Below are positions 1 to 5,006 of a stretch of DNA of 5,877 bases, in pieces (the first letter of the stretch is position 1; each line of letters starts with the position of its first letter). The notes under the pieces are model-generated. The model made no database searches, was not told where the DNA came from, and saw only the letters and a list, made by a program, of their open reading frames with translations. The translations under genes were made by a program, and so were the position numbers. Where the stretch lies: the NCBI GenBank assembly GCA_916049935.1, contig CAJZJI010000058.1, positions 1-5,877 on the forward strand. The letters run 5' to 3'. Source of the stretch: an uncultured Streptococcus sp. (lineage in GTDB: Bacteria > Bacillota > Bacilli > Lactobacillales > Aerococcaceae).

Positions 1-545
1 TAGAAGTATTATATGCTACAGGTATGCGTGTCAGTGAGTTAACGAATTTAACTCTAGAGCAATTAGATTTTGAAAATAGCATTATTCTCGTCATTGGTAA
101 AGGTTCCAAAGAAAGGTATGTTCCGATTGGTGACTTTGCAAGAACGGCCTTAGAAACGTATCTTGAAGAAGGACGCAAAGACTTGATGGCGAAAGAACGT
201 AAGGACCATTCCTACGTTTTCGTGAATCATTTAGGCGATCCACTGACGACTAATGGGGTTCGTTATATTTTAGAAAAACTGATTCAAGAAAGTGGACTGA
301 CCCTTAAAATACATCCGCATATGCTTAGACACACGTTTGCGACTCATTTGTTAAATAACGGTGCGGATATGAGAACAGTACAAGAACTTTTAGGACACGT
401 GAGTCTTAGTTCGACTCAAATTTATACACATGTGACAAAAGAAGCTCTTCAACAAAATTACCAATTATATTTTCCAAGATCTAAAGCTGGGAAGAGTGAA
501 TTTGATGCAAGTACCTTTAATAAGAACAATGGAGGAAAATCATGA
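1..545 (+). CDS. xerC: Tyrosine recombinase XerC (CodV), 3' part; start lies outside the window
   Basis: This is the catalytic half of a Xer-type site-specific recombinase, which with its partner (XerD type) resolves chromosome dimers at dif sites. The reading frame is open from base 3 (Glu-Val-Leu-Tyr-Ala-Thr-Gly) and ends with TGA at 543-545. Counting from the Met codon at 24, all catalytic residues are present at Xer spacing: Arg2 in GMRVSE, Lys26 in GKGSKER, His99 and Arg102 in HMLRH, His125 in LLGH, and the nucleophile Tyr134 in IYTH (codon 423-425). The N-terminal core-binding domain is missing only because the window begins late. The protein continues 39 residues beyond the tyrosine, about 20 more than I expect for Bacillus-like XerC proteins ending near HPRA. 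Its stop overlaps the hslV start (ATGA). XerC rather than XerD or a phage integrase is inferred from the codVWXY gene order. Confidence 0.95.
   Translation, partial: EVLYATGMRVSELTNLTLEQLDFENSIILVIGKGSKERYVPIGDFARTALETYLEEGRKDLMAKERKDHSYVFVNHLGDPLTTNGVRYILEKLIQESGLTLKIHPHMLRHTFATHLLNNGADMRTVQELLGHVSLSSTQIYTHVTKEALQQNYQLYFPRSKAGKSEFDASTFNKNNGGKS
531..535 (+). promoter_or_regulatory. hslV ribosome binding site inside the xerC end
   Basis: GGAGG lies 6 bases before the hslV ATG at 542 and sits within the last codons of xerC. Together with the ATGA overlap it suggests translational coupling of the two genes. Upstream in the hslV frame there is no other start codon before a TAA at 521-523, so this site fixes the start. 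Confidence 0.85.
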
Positions 546-1072
546 CTACAATTTGTGCAGTAAAAAAAGATAACCAAGTTGCGATGGCTGGTGACGGCCA
601 AGTAACAATGGGTGAAAAAGTGATTATGAAAGGAACCGCTCGTAAAATCCGTCGTATTTTCGACAATCAAGTACTTGTTGGATTTGCGGGTGGCGTTGCT
701 GATGCTATCACTTTAGAGGAAATGTTTGAAGATAAACTCAAACAATTTAAAGGGAACTTACAACGTGCCGCTATTGAAATGGCGAAGCAATGGAGAAGTG
801 ACCGTGGTTTACAAAAATTAGAAGCGATGTTAATCGTAATGAATAAGGAACAAGTGCTCCTTGTTTCAGGGACGGGTGAAGTCATTGAACCAGACGATGG
901 AATTCTAACAATTGGCTCTGGTGGTAACTTCGCTTTAGCTGCTGCTAGAGGCCTCCTAAGATTTGGAGATGCAAGTTTAACAGCGGAAGATATCGCTCGT
1001 GAAAGTTTAAAAATCGCTTCAGAAATTGATATTTTTACAAACGATAATATCATTACTGAAACGTTAGCGTAA
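542..1072 (+). CDS. hslV: ATP-dependent protease subunit HslV (ClpQ/CodW)
   Basis: This is the peptidase of the cytoplasmic HslUV protease: dodecamers (two stacked hexamers) degrade proteins fed in by the HslU ATPase. The 176-residue length equals that of E. coli HslV. The protein begins Met-Thr-Thr-Ile, so removal of Met exposes the N-terminal Thr that is the nucleophile of this proteasome-like family. Other expected residues are visible: AGDGQ (16-20), Lys30 and Lys35 (the pair known as Lys28/Lys33 in the mature E. coli numbering), GFAGG (47-51), and Ser126 in GSGG. B. subtilis CodW instead has a short N-terminal extension and a Ser nucleophile, so this copy is the canonical Thr type. The start overlaps the xerC stop by 4 bases, and hslU follows after 12 bases. 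The protein looks intact and is likely expressed only with HslU. Confidence 0.97.
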   Translation: MTTICAVKKDNQVAMAGDGQVTMGEKVIMKGTARKIRRIFDNQVLVGFAGGVADAITLEEMFEDKLKQFKGNLQRAAIEMAKQWRSDRGLQKLEAMLIVMNKEQVLLVSGTGEVIEPDDGILTIGSGGNFALAAARGLLRFGDASLTAEDIARESLKIASEIDIFTNDNIITETLA

Positions 1073-1075
1073 GGA
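1071..1075 (+). promoter_or_regulatory. hslU ribosome binding site overlapping hslV stop
   Basis: AAGGA shares two bases with the hslV TAA (1070-1072) and lies 9 bases before the hslU ATG at 1085. The arrangement suits near-equal production of the two protease subunits. Confidence 0.7.
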
Positions 1076-1084
1076 AGTGGTTGT

Positions 1085-2491
1085 ATGCAAGCAAATATTA
1101 GTAAAACACCAAGAGAAGTGGTGTCCGAATTAGATCAATTTATCGTTGGCCAACACGATGCTAAACGTGCTCTAGCAGTGGCTCTTCGAAATCGTTACCG
1201 TCGCTTATTATTAGACGAAGAAATGAAGAAAGAAGTTACTCCAAAAAATCTATTGATGATTGGACCTACTGGGGTTGGTAAAACTGAATTAGCTCGACGT
1301 CTAGCTAAATTAGTCGATGCACCATTTGCAAAAGTGGAAGCTACTAAATTTACGGAAGTCGGTTATGTTGGACGTGATGTAGAATCGATGGTTCGTGACT
1401 TAGTAGAAAATGCGATTCAAATCGTTACAAAATTAAAACAAGAAGAAGTCAAACCTCAAGCGTTTGATAAAGCCGTAAAACGTCTTGCGAAAATTTTAAA
1501 ACCAGGAATCATGAAGAAAGTATCAAATCCGCAGCAAGATTCACTCTTTAGTATGTTCCAACAAATGGGAATTCAAAATCCCGGGTTAGAACCTGAGATG
1601 AAAGAAGAAGTCACTGAAGAGATTGCTCAAAAACGACGTGATATTGAGCAACAATTAAGAAACGGCCTACTTGATTCTAAAGAAGTGACGATTGAGTTAA
1701 CAGAGAAACCAATGCGTATGGCTGGCTCTGGAAATCAAATGGAACAAATGATGCAAATTCAATCAGTTCTTGACCAAATGACACCGAAGAAGAAAATTAG
1801 CCGTACTGTTACGGTGAAAGAAGCGTTAGAATTATTAACGGAGGAAGAAGCAAACAACTTAATCAATCAAGAAGATATGCATGCAGAAGCATTAAAACTA
1901 GCTGAAACTTCTGGGATTATCTTTATCGATGAGATTGATAAGATTGCAGCTAAAGGCCATAACGGTGGTGAGGTTTCTCGCGAAGGTGTGCAACGTGACA
2001 TCTTACCAATTGTTGAAGGAAGCCAAGTGAATACAAAGTACGGTGTGATTAATACAGACCATATCTTATTTATCGCATCTGGGGCCTTCCATGTAGCAAA
2101 ACCAAGTGATTTAATGCCGGAATTACAAGGTCGTTTCCCAATTCGTGTTGAATTAAAAGATTTATCTAAAGAAGACTTCGAACGTATCCTAACGGAACCT
2201 AAGAATGCTTTGTTAAAACAATACAAAGCATTGCTTGCTACTGAAAATGTAGAAGTCATCTTTACAAAAGAAGCCGTCTCTAAACTGGCTGAAATTGCTT
2301 TTGAAGTGAACAGCACAATGGAAAATATCGGTGCTCGTCGTCTTCATACGATTTTAGAAACGGTTCTCGAAGAATTGTTATTTGAAGCGCCGTCTATGCA
2401 AATGGGAAGCATTCAAATTACAGAACAATATGTTGAAAGTAAACTAAATGCGATTCGTGAGGATCAAGATTTAACGAAATACATTTTATAA
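1085..2491 (+). CDS. hslU: HslUV protease ATPase subunit HslU (ClpY/CodX)
   Basis: This AAA+ unfoldase of the Clp/Hsp100 group forms a hexameric ring that binds, unfolds and threads substrates into HslV. At 468 residues it is full length. Visible in order: N-terminal AAA+ start with IVGQ (20-23), Walker A GPTGVGKT (60-67), the pore loop GYVG (93-96), the HslU-specific I-domain (roughly 110-245, charged and Gln/Met-rich), Walker B IIFIDEID (278-285), the sensor-1 region around 325-336, PELQGRFP with the likely arginine finger Arg350 (345-352), and sensor-2 GARRL (416-420). It ends Leu-Thr-Lys-Tyr-Ile-Leu, matching the conserved C-terminal tail that inserts into HslV to activate it. The I-domain separates it from ClpX. 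It lies 12 bases after hslV and 18 bases before codY, as in codVWXY. Confidence 0.97.
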   Translation: MQANISKTPREVVSELDQFIVGQHDAKRALAVALRNRYRRLLLDEEMKKEVTPKNLLMIGPTGVGKTELARRLAKLVDAPFAKVEATKFTEVGYVGRDVESMVRDLVENAIQIVTKLKQEEVKPQAFDKAVKRLAKILKPGIMKKVSNPQQDSLFSMFQQMGIQNPGLEPEMKEEVTEEIAQKRRDIEQQLRNGLLDSKEVTIELTEKPMRMAGSGNQMEQMMQIQSVLDQMTPKKKISRTVTVKEALELLTEEEANNLINQEDMHAEALKLAETSGIIFIDEIDKIAAKGHNGGEVSREGVQRDILPIVEGSQVNTKYGVINTDHILFIASGAFHVAKPSDLMPELQGRFPIRVELKDLSKEDFERILTEPKNALLKQYKALLATENVEVIFTKEAVSKLAEIAFEVNSTMENIGARRLHTILETVLEELLFEAPSMQMGSIQITEQYVESKLNAIREDQDLTKYIL

Positions 2492-2493
2492 AA

Positions 2494-2500
2494 AAAGGAG
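2494..2500 (+). promoter_or_regulatory. codY ribosome binding site serving a GTG start
   Basis: AAAGGAG lies 9 bases before the GTG at 2510-2512. There is no ATG between the hslU stop and this GTG in the codY frame. The protein aligned from this GTG begins with a hydrophobic helix that fits the CodY N-terminus, so GTG is preferred as the start. Confidence 0.8.
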
Positions 2501-2509
2501 AATACACTT

Positions 2510-3313
2510 GTGCGTACAATATTAGCTGATTTACGAAAAATAAACGAGATTGTGCAATACGACAACGTGTGGAGAGACTCAGAAACTGCTGACTTACCAT
2601 TTAATAAGTTGACTGAAATCTTAGGATCTTTATTAAAAGTCGATTTATATATTGCTTCAATCGATGGGAGAATGCTTGGGATTCATGATGAGTTCCAAGT
2701 GAATAACGATCGTATGAAAGAATATAAGGATAATCGTCAATTTCCAGACTTCTATATGAAAGAATTGACGACCTTAAAATTCACAAAGGAAAATATTCCG
2801 GTGACCGATAATTTAACGATTTTCCCGGTTGAATTACACGATAACTTCCAAGAAGCAATGACAACGGTAATTCCAATCTACGCTTCTGGTAAGCAACTGG
2901 GATTTGTTGTGATGGGGAAAGAGGGGCAACCTTTCTCTACAGATGATTTAATCTTGGCTGAACATGCAGCCACAGTAATCGGGACTGAAATGCTTCATTG
3001 GTATACACGTAAGATTGAACAAGAAAAACGTGAACAACAAAATGTCCACCTTGCTCTTAACTCATTATCTTATAGTGAATTAGAGGCTATTAAAGTGATT
3101 GTAGGTTTGTTTGATGGAATGGACTTACGTTTCACAGCTCTTAAAATCGCTCAAGAATACCATATCACTCGTACAGTAATTGTGAATGCAATCCGTAAGC
3201 TTGAATCAGCTGGTATTATCGAAAGCAGAAGTTTAGGTACAAAAGGGACATATATTAAAATTAAGAATGAAAATATTAAGTCTTCACTATTGTCAGAATT
3301 AAAACACGCGTAA
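2510..3313 (+). CDS. codY: GTP-sensing/branched-chain amino acid-responsive pleiotropic regulator CodY
   Basis: CodY is a dimeric cytoplasmic regulator of Firmicutes. It senses branched-chain amino acids (and GTP in some species) and binds AATTTTCWGAAAATT-type sites to control nutrient-limitation genes. This protein has 267 residues against about 260 in B. subtilis; the extra residues fall near 16-28. The GAF-like sensor (about 1-160) keeps NDRM (66-69), RQFP (76-79) and FPVE (105-108), which line the isoleucine pocket. A helical linker (about 160-185) leads to the strongly conserved LSYSELEAI (186-194) and a winged helix-turn-helix with recognition helix ITRTVIVNAIRKLE (219-232) and wing ESRSLG-KGTYIK. 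By alignment from memory, B. subtilis Met65 corresponds to Tyr72 here and Arg44-Arg45 to Ile51-Asp52. The segment before the recognition helix (DGMDLRFTALKIAQEYH, 202-218) also differs from the usual NEGLLVASKIAD. Family assignment is certain; effector response is not. Confidence 0.96.
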   Translation: MRTILADLRKINEIVQYDNVWRDSETADLPFNKLTEILGSLLKVDLYIASIDGRMLGIHDEFQVNNDRMKEYKDNRQFPDFYMKELTTLKFTKENIPVTDNLTIFPVELHDNFQEAMTTVIPIYASGKQLGFVVMGKEGQPFSTDDLILAEHAATVIGTEMLHWYTRKIEQEKREQQNVHLALNSLSYSELEAIKVIVGLFDGMDLRFTALKIAQEYHITRTVIVNAIRKLESAGIIESRSLGTKGTYIKIKNENIKSSLLSELKHA

Positions 3314-3316
3314 ATC

Positions 3317-3320
3317 GAGG
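3317..3320 (+). promoter_or_regulatory. Ribosome binding site deciding the epimerase start
   Basis: GAGG ends 8 bases before the ATG at 3329 but only 2 bases before the ATG at 3323. Normal spacing therefore favours 3329 as the start of the epimerase, shortening the longest frame by two residues (Met-Ile). Confidence 0.6.
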
Positions 3321-3328
3321 CGATGATT

Positions 3329-4201
3329 ATGGAAAAAATCTTTATTGAAAATGAGTATTTAAAAGTAGGAATCAAGCTGTTTGGAGCAGAACTCACTTCT
3401 GTTGTTTCAAAGGAATCAGATGCTGAATACATGTATCAACCCGATGGAATTCATTGGAATAAGCAATCACCGATTCTTTTCCCAAATATTGGAGCGATAA
3501 GAGAGAATTCGTTTGTGTATGAAGGAAAGTCATATCCCGCTAGAAAGCATGGGTTTGCTAGAGATTATGCTTTTCAATTAGAAGAACAAGGAGAAAGCTT
3601 TGCGACATTCTTGTTAACAGACAAAATGATTGAAGAGGAATATCCATTTAAGTTTGAATTAAGACTTCAATATTCATTAGAGAATAATGCATTACAGATG
3701 ACTTATAGCGTATCAACGACAAGTCCAGAGTTGTATTTTGCCATTGGTGGTCATCCCGCATTTGCAGTTCCTCTTGAGGAAGGTCTTACTTTTGAAGATT
3801 ATCATATTCAATTAGAGAGTGAAGCTCCAGTTTCGAAATTGGAGCTAGAAATTCCTTATCTAGCATCTTTAGAGGGTGTTCCTTTTACCGAAGGAGACTT
3901 TCCGTTGCATCATGATTTATTTACAAATGATGTATTGTTATTTAAATCAAAAGACCCTAAGTTTAAAGGGAAATTGTATTCTCCTAAAGGACAAAGAAGT
4001 GTGACAGTTCATTTGAATGGAATCGAAGCAGTTGGAGTTTGGACAATGGCAGATGATTCACCGTTTATTTGTTTTGAACCATGGGATGGTTATCCAGACT
4101 TGGCGAGTGAGACTACCTTAAATCTGGAAGAAAAGAAAAATATTCTCCGAATCACTAAAGATACACCTTATCAATCATGTGCGACATTTGTATTTGAATA
4201 A
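3329..4201 (+). CDS. Aldose 1-epimerase (mutarotase) family protein, LacX/GalM-like
   Basis: This is predicted to interconvert the alpha and beta anomers of an aldose or phosphorylated aldose in the cytoplasm. The product has 290 residues, with the beta-rich fold expected of galactose mutarotase-like proteins. Visible family motifs, numbered from the chosen Met: FGAELTSV (18-25), PILFPNIG (48-55), KHGFARD with His74 (73-79), GGHPAF with His142 (140-145), and FEPWDG with Glu250 (249-254). The two His and the Glu are the likely binding and catalytic residues. Overall it resembles the LacX/YihR-like branch more than classical GalM, so the substrate is open. It follows codY by 15 bases with no visible terminator, so it probably shares the transcript. 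An ATG at 3323 is possible but too close to the GAGG. Its arginine codons are five AGA and one CGA with no CGT, unlike the CGT-rich hslU and codY. Confidence 0.88.
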   Translation: MEKIFIENEYLKVGIKLFGAELTSVVSKESDAEYMYQPDGIHWNKQSPILFPNIGAIRENSFVYEGKSYPARKHGFARDYAFQLEEQGESFATFLLTDKMIEEEYPFKFELRLQYSLENNALQMTYSVSTTSPELYFAIGGHPAFAVPLEEGLTFEDYHIQLESEAPVSKLELEIPYLASLEGVPFTEGDFPLHHDLFTNDVLLFKSKDPKFKGKLYSPKGQRSVTVHLNGIEAVGVWTMADDSPFICFEPWDGYPDLASETTLNLEEKKNILRITKDTPYQSCATFVFE

Positions 4202-4245
4202 AAAGAAAAGACACTAAGATTTACTTAGTGTCTTTATTTTTCTTA
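4201..4245. terminator. Bidirectional rho-independent terminator between the epimerase gene and plsY
   Basis: A perfect 12-bp stem (4207-4218 pairing with 4224-4235) closes a 5-base loop (4219-4223). On the plus strand it runs into ATTTTTCTTA (4236-4245). On the minus strand it runs into TCTTTTTA (4206-4199). It therefore can stop both the codY-epimerase transcript and the convergent plsY transcript. The right arm is exactly the last four codons of plsY (Lys-Asp-Thr-Lys), and its TAA is in the loop. Confidence 0.93.
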
Positions 4246-4841
4246 TCCCAAGGCATTGGGACTTTATTTTCAGTTCCATTAAGAATTCGTTGAATGTTGG
4301 CTCTATGACGATAAATGATGAAGATATCAATTGCAAGTGCGAATGCTGTTAGCACCCAATCGTTAAAGAGTAGTGATAATAAAACACCTATAGAGATGGT
4401 CACCATAGCAGTCAAACTAACCATACGAGTGATTGCAAGCAACACTAGGAAAATGATCAATCCATATAATAATAAGAGTGGTTGGTAGGCTAAAATCATT
4501 CCAGCAAAAGTTGCTACGGCTTTACCACCTTTGAATGATGCAAACAGTGGGAAAGTGTGACCAATCACAGCAAAAGATGCAATCCAAAGCGGTGAAATAC
4601 TTGGTTGTTTGAAGATAGTCATTGCAAGAATTGTTGCTAGAGATCCTTTGAACACATCACAAAATAACACAACAGAACCTGCTTTTGGACCAAGAACTCG
4701 GAACGCATTTGTAGATCCTAAATTCCCGCTACCAAATTCGCGGATATCTTTTTGAAAGAATGTTTGTCCAATCCATAATCCAGATGGAATAGACCCGAGT
4801 AGGTACGCTACAAGAGCGCCTATTATAAAAGTAAATGACAT
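4221..4841 (-). CDS. plsY: Acyl-phosphate:glycerol-3-phosphate acyltransferase PlsY
   Basis: PlsY transfers the acyl chain from acyl-phosphate (made by PlsX) to the sn-1 position of glycerol-3-phosphate, the first committed step of phospholipid synthesis in most Gram-positives. It is an integral membrane enzyme. The 206-residue protein shows the expected alternation of hydrophobic segments: about 4-26, 53-75, 82-100, 112-138 and 141-177. Conserved motifs are GSIPSGLWIG (16-25) followed by DIREFGSGNLGSTNAFR (32-48), then GHTFPLF and FKGGKAVAT (94-100 and 103-111), and a C-terminal IYRHRANIQRILNGTENK (176-193). It appears intact. The minus-strand ATG at 4841 has AAGGAG 10 bases upstream. It converges on the epimerase gene and diverges from parE; the plsY/parE divergence is also, as I recall, the arrangement in B. 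subtilis (yneS and parE). Confidence 0.96.
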   Translation of the reverse strand: MSFTFIIGALVAYLLGSIPSGLWIGQTFFQKDIREFGSGNLGSTNAFRVLGPKAGSVVLFCDVFKGSLATILAMTIFKQPSISPLWIASFAVIGHTFPLFASFKGGKAVATFAGMILAYQPLLLLYGLIIFLVLLAITRMVSLTAMVTISIGVLLSLLFNDWVLTAFALAIDIFIIYRHRANIQRILNGTENKVPMPWDKKNKDTK

Positions 4842-4851
4842 AAGTCTATTT

Positions 4852-4857
4852 CTCCTT
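4852..4857 (-). promoter_or_regulatory. plsY ribosome binding site
   Basis: On the minus strand AAGGAG precedes the ATG at 4841 by 10 bases. It supports this start over internal alternatives. The surrounding 11 bases recur inverted at 4935-4945. Confidence 0.75.
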
Positions 4858-4873
4858 AAAACAGTCTAGTGAC

Positions 4874-4903
4874 AGTTTAACATAAAAGTTGGTGTCTATA
4901 CAA
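4874..4903 (-). promoter_or_regulatory. Candidate plsY promoter (extended -10 type)
   Basis: On the minus strand TTGTAT (4903-4898) is followed after 18 bases by TAAACT (4879-4874), which is preceded by TGT as in an extended -10. Matches to the consensus are 3 of 6 and 4 of 6, so the assignment is weak. It is nevertheless the best candidate I see in the 5' region of plsY, and it would give an untranslated leader of roughly 25 bases. Confidence 0.35.
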
Positions 4904-4946
4904 TGGATGAGAAAGGTTAATTTAGCGCCATTTCTAAGGAGAAATC

Positions 4947-4975
4947 TTGCGAAAATCGCGAAAAACAAGTATTAT
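4947..4975 (+). promoter_or_regulatory. Probable parE promoter
   Basis: TTGCGA (4947-4952, 4 of 6 consensus matches) and TATTAT (4970-4975, 5 of 6) are separated by exactly 17 bases. Transcription would start near 4982, leaving a short leader of about 25 bases that holds the parE ribosome binding site. The -35 element overlaps the direct repeat GCGAAAA (4949-4955 and 4958-4964, 9-base period) and a CodY-box-like sequence. Confidence 0.65.
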
Positions 4976-4991
4976 AGATAAGATGACAAAA

Positions 4992-4998
4992 AAAGGAG
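4992..4998 (+). promoter_or_regulatory. parE ribosome binding site
   Basis: AAAGGAG sits 8 bases before the parE ATG at 5007-5009, inside an A-rich run. It is near-ideal in sequence and spacing, and it fixes the start. Confidence 0.85.
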
Positions 4999-5006
4999 CG
5001 TATTAA

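Larger units (their letters stand above)
4848..4945. repeat. 11-bp inverted repeat spanning the plsY/parE intergenic region
   Basis: ATTTCTCCTTA at 4848-4858 and TAAGGAGAAAT at 4935-4945 are perfect reverse complements separated by 76 bases. The left copy contains the plsY ribosome binding site. The right copy gives an equivalent AAGGAG facing parE. It may be chance similarity of two Shine-Dalgarno-like sequences rather than a functional repeat. Confidence 0.4.

Noticed and set aside
66..80. Palindromic ATTTTGAAAAT-like sequence in xerC resembling a CodY site
   Set aside because: The central CW pair is missing, so the half-site spacing is wrong, and it is in coding sequence.
1..545. Tyrosine recombinase as a sign of a phage or integrative element
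   Set aside because: Gene order with hslV, hslU and codY and the residue spacing fit the housekeeping XerC. No attachment site, excisionase or cargo is visible.
1482..1496. CodY-box-like sequence within hslU (CGTCTTGCGAAAATT)
   Set aside because: It has five mismatches to the consensus and lies inside coding sequence; taken as a chance match.
1867..2316. Long open frames on the minus strand opposite hslU, and similar ones opposite hslV, codY and the epimerase
   Set aside because: They are antisense shadows of well-recognised genes. The predicted proteins are Ser-rich and low in motifs, and I see no associated ribosome binding sites.
4869..4902. Plus-strand promoter with GTGACA (4869-4874) and TATACA (4897-4902)
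   Set aside because: The spacing is 22 bases, too long for a standard promoter. The pair at 4947/4970 with 17 bases is much better.
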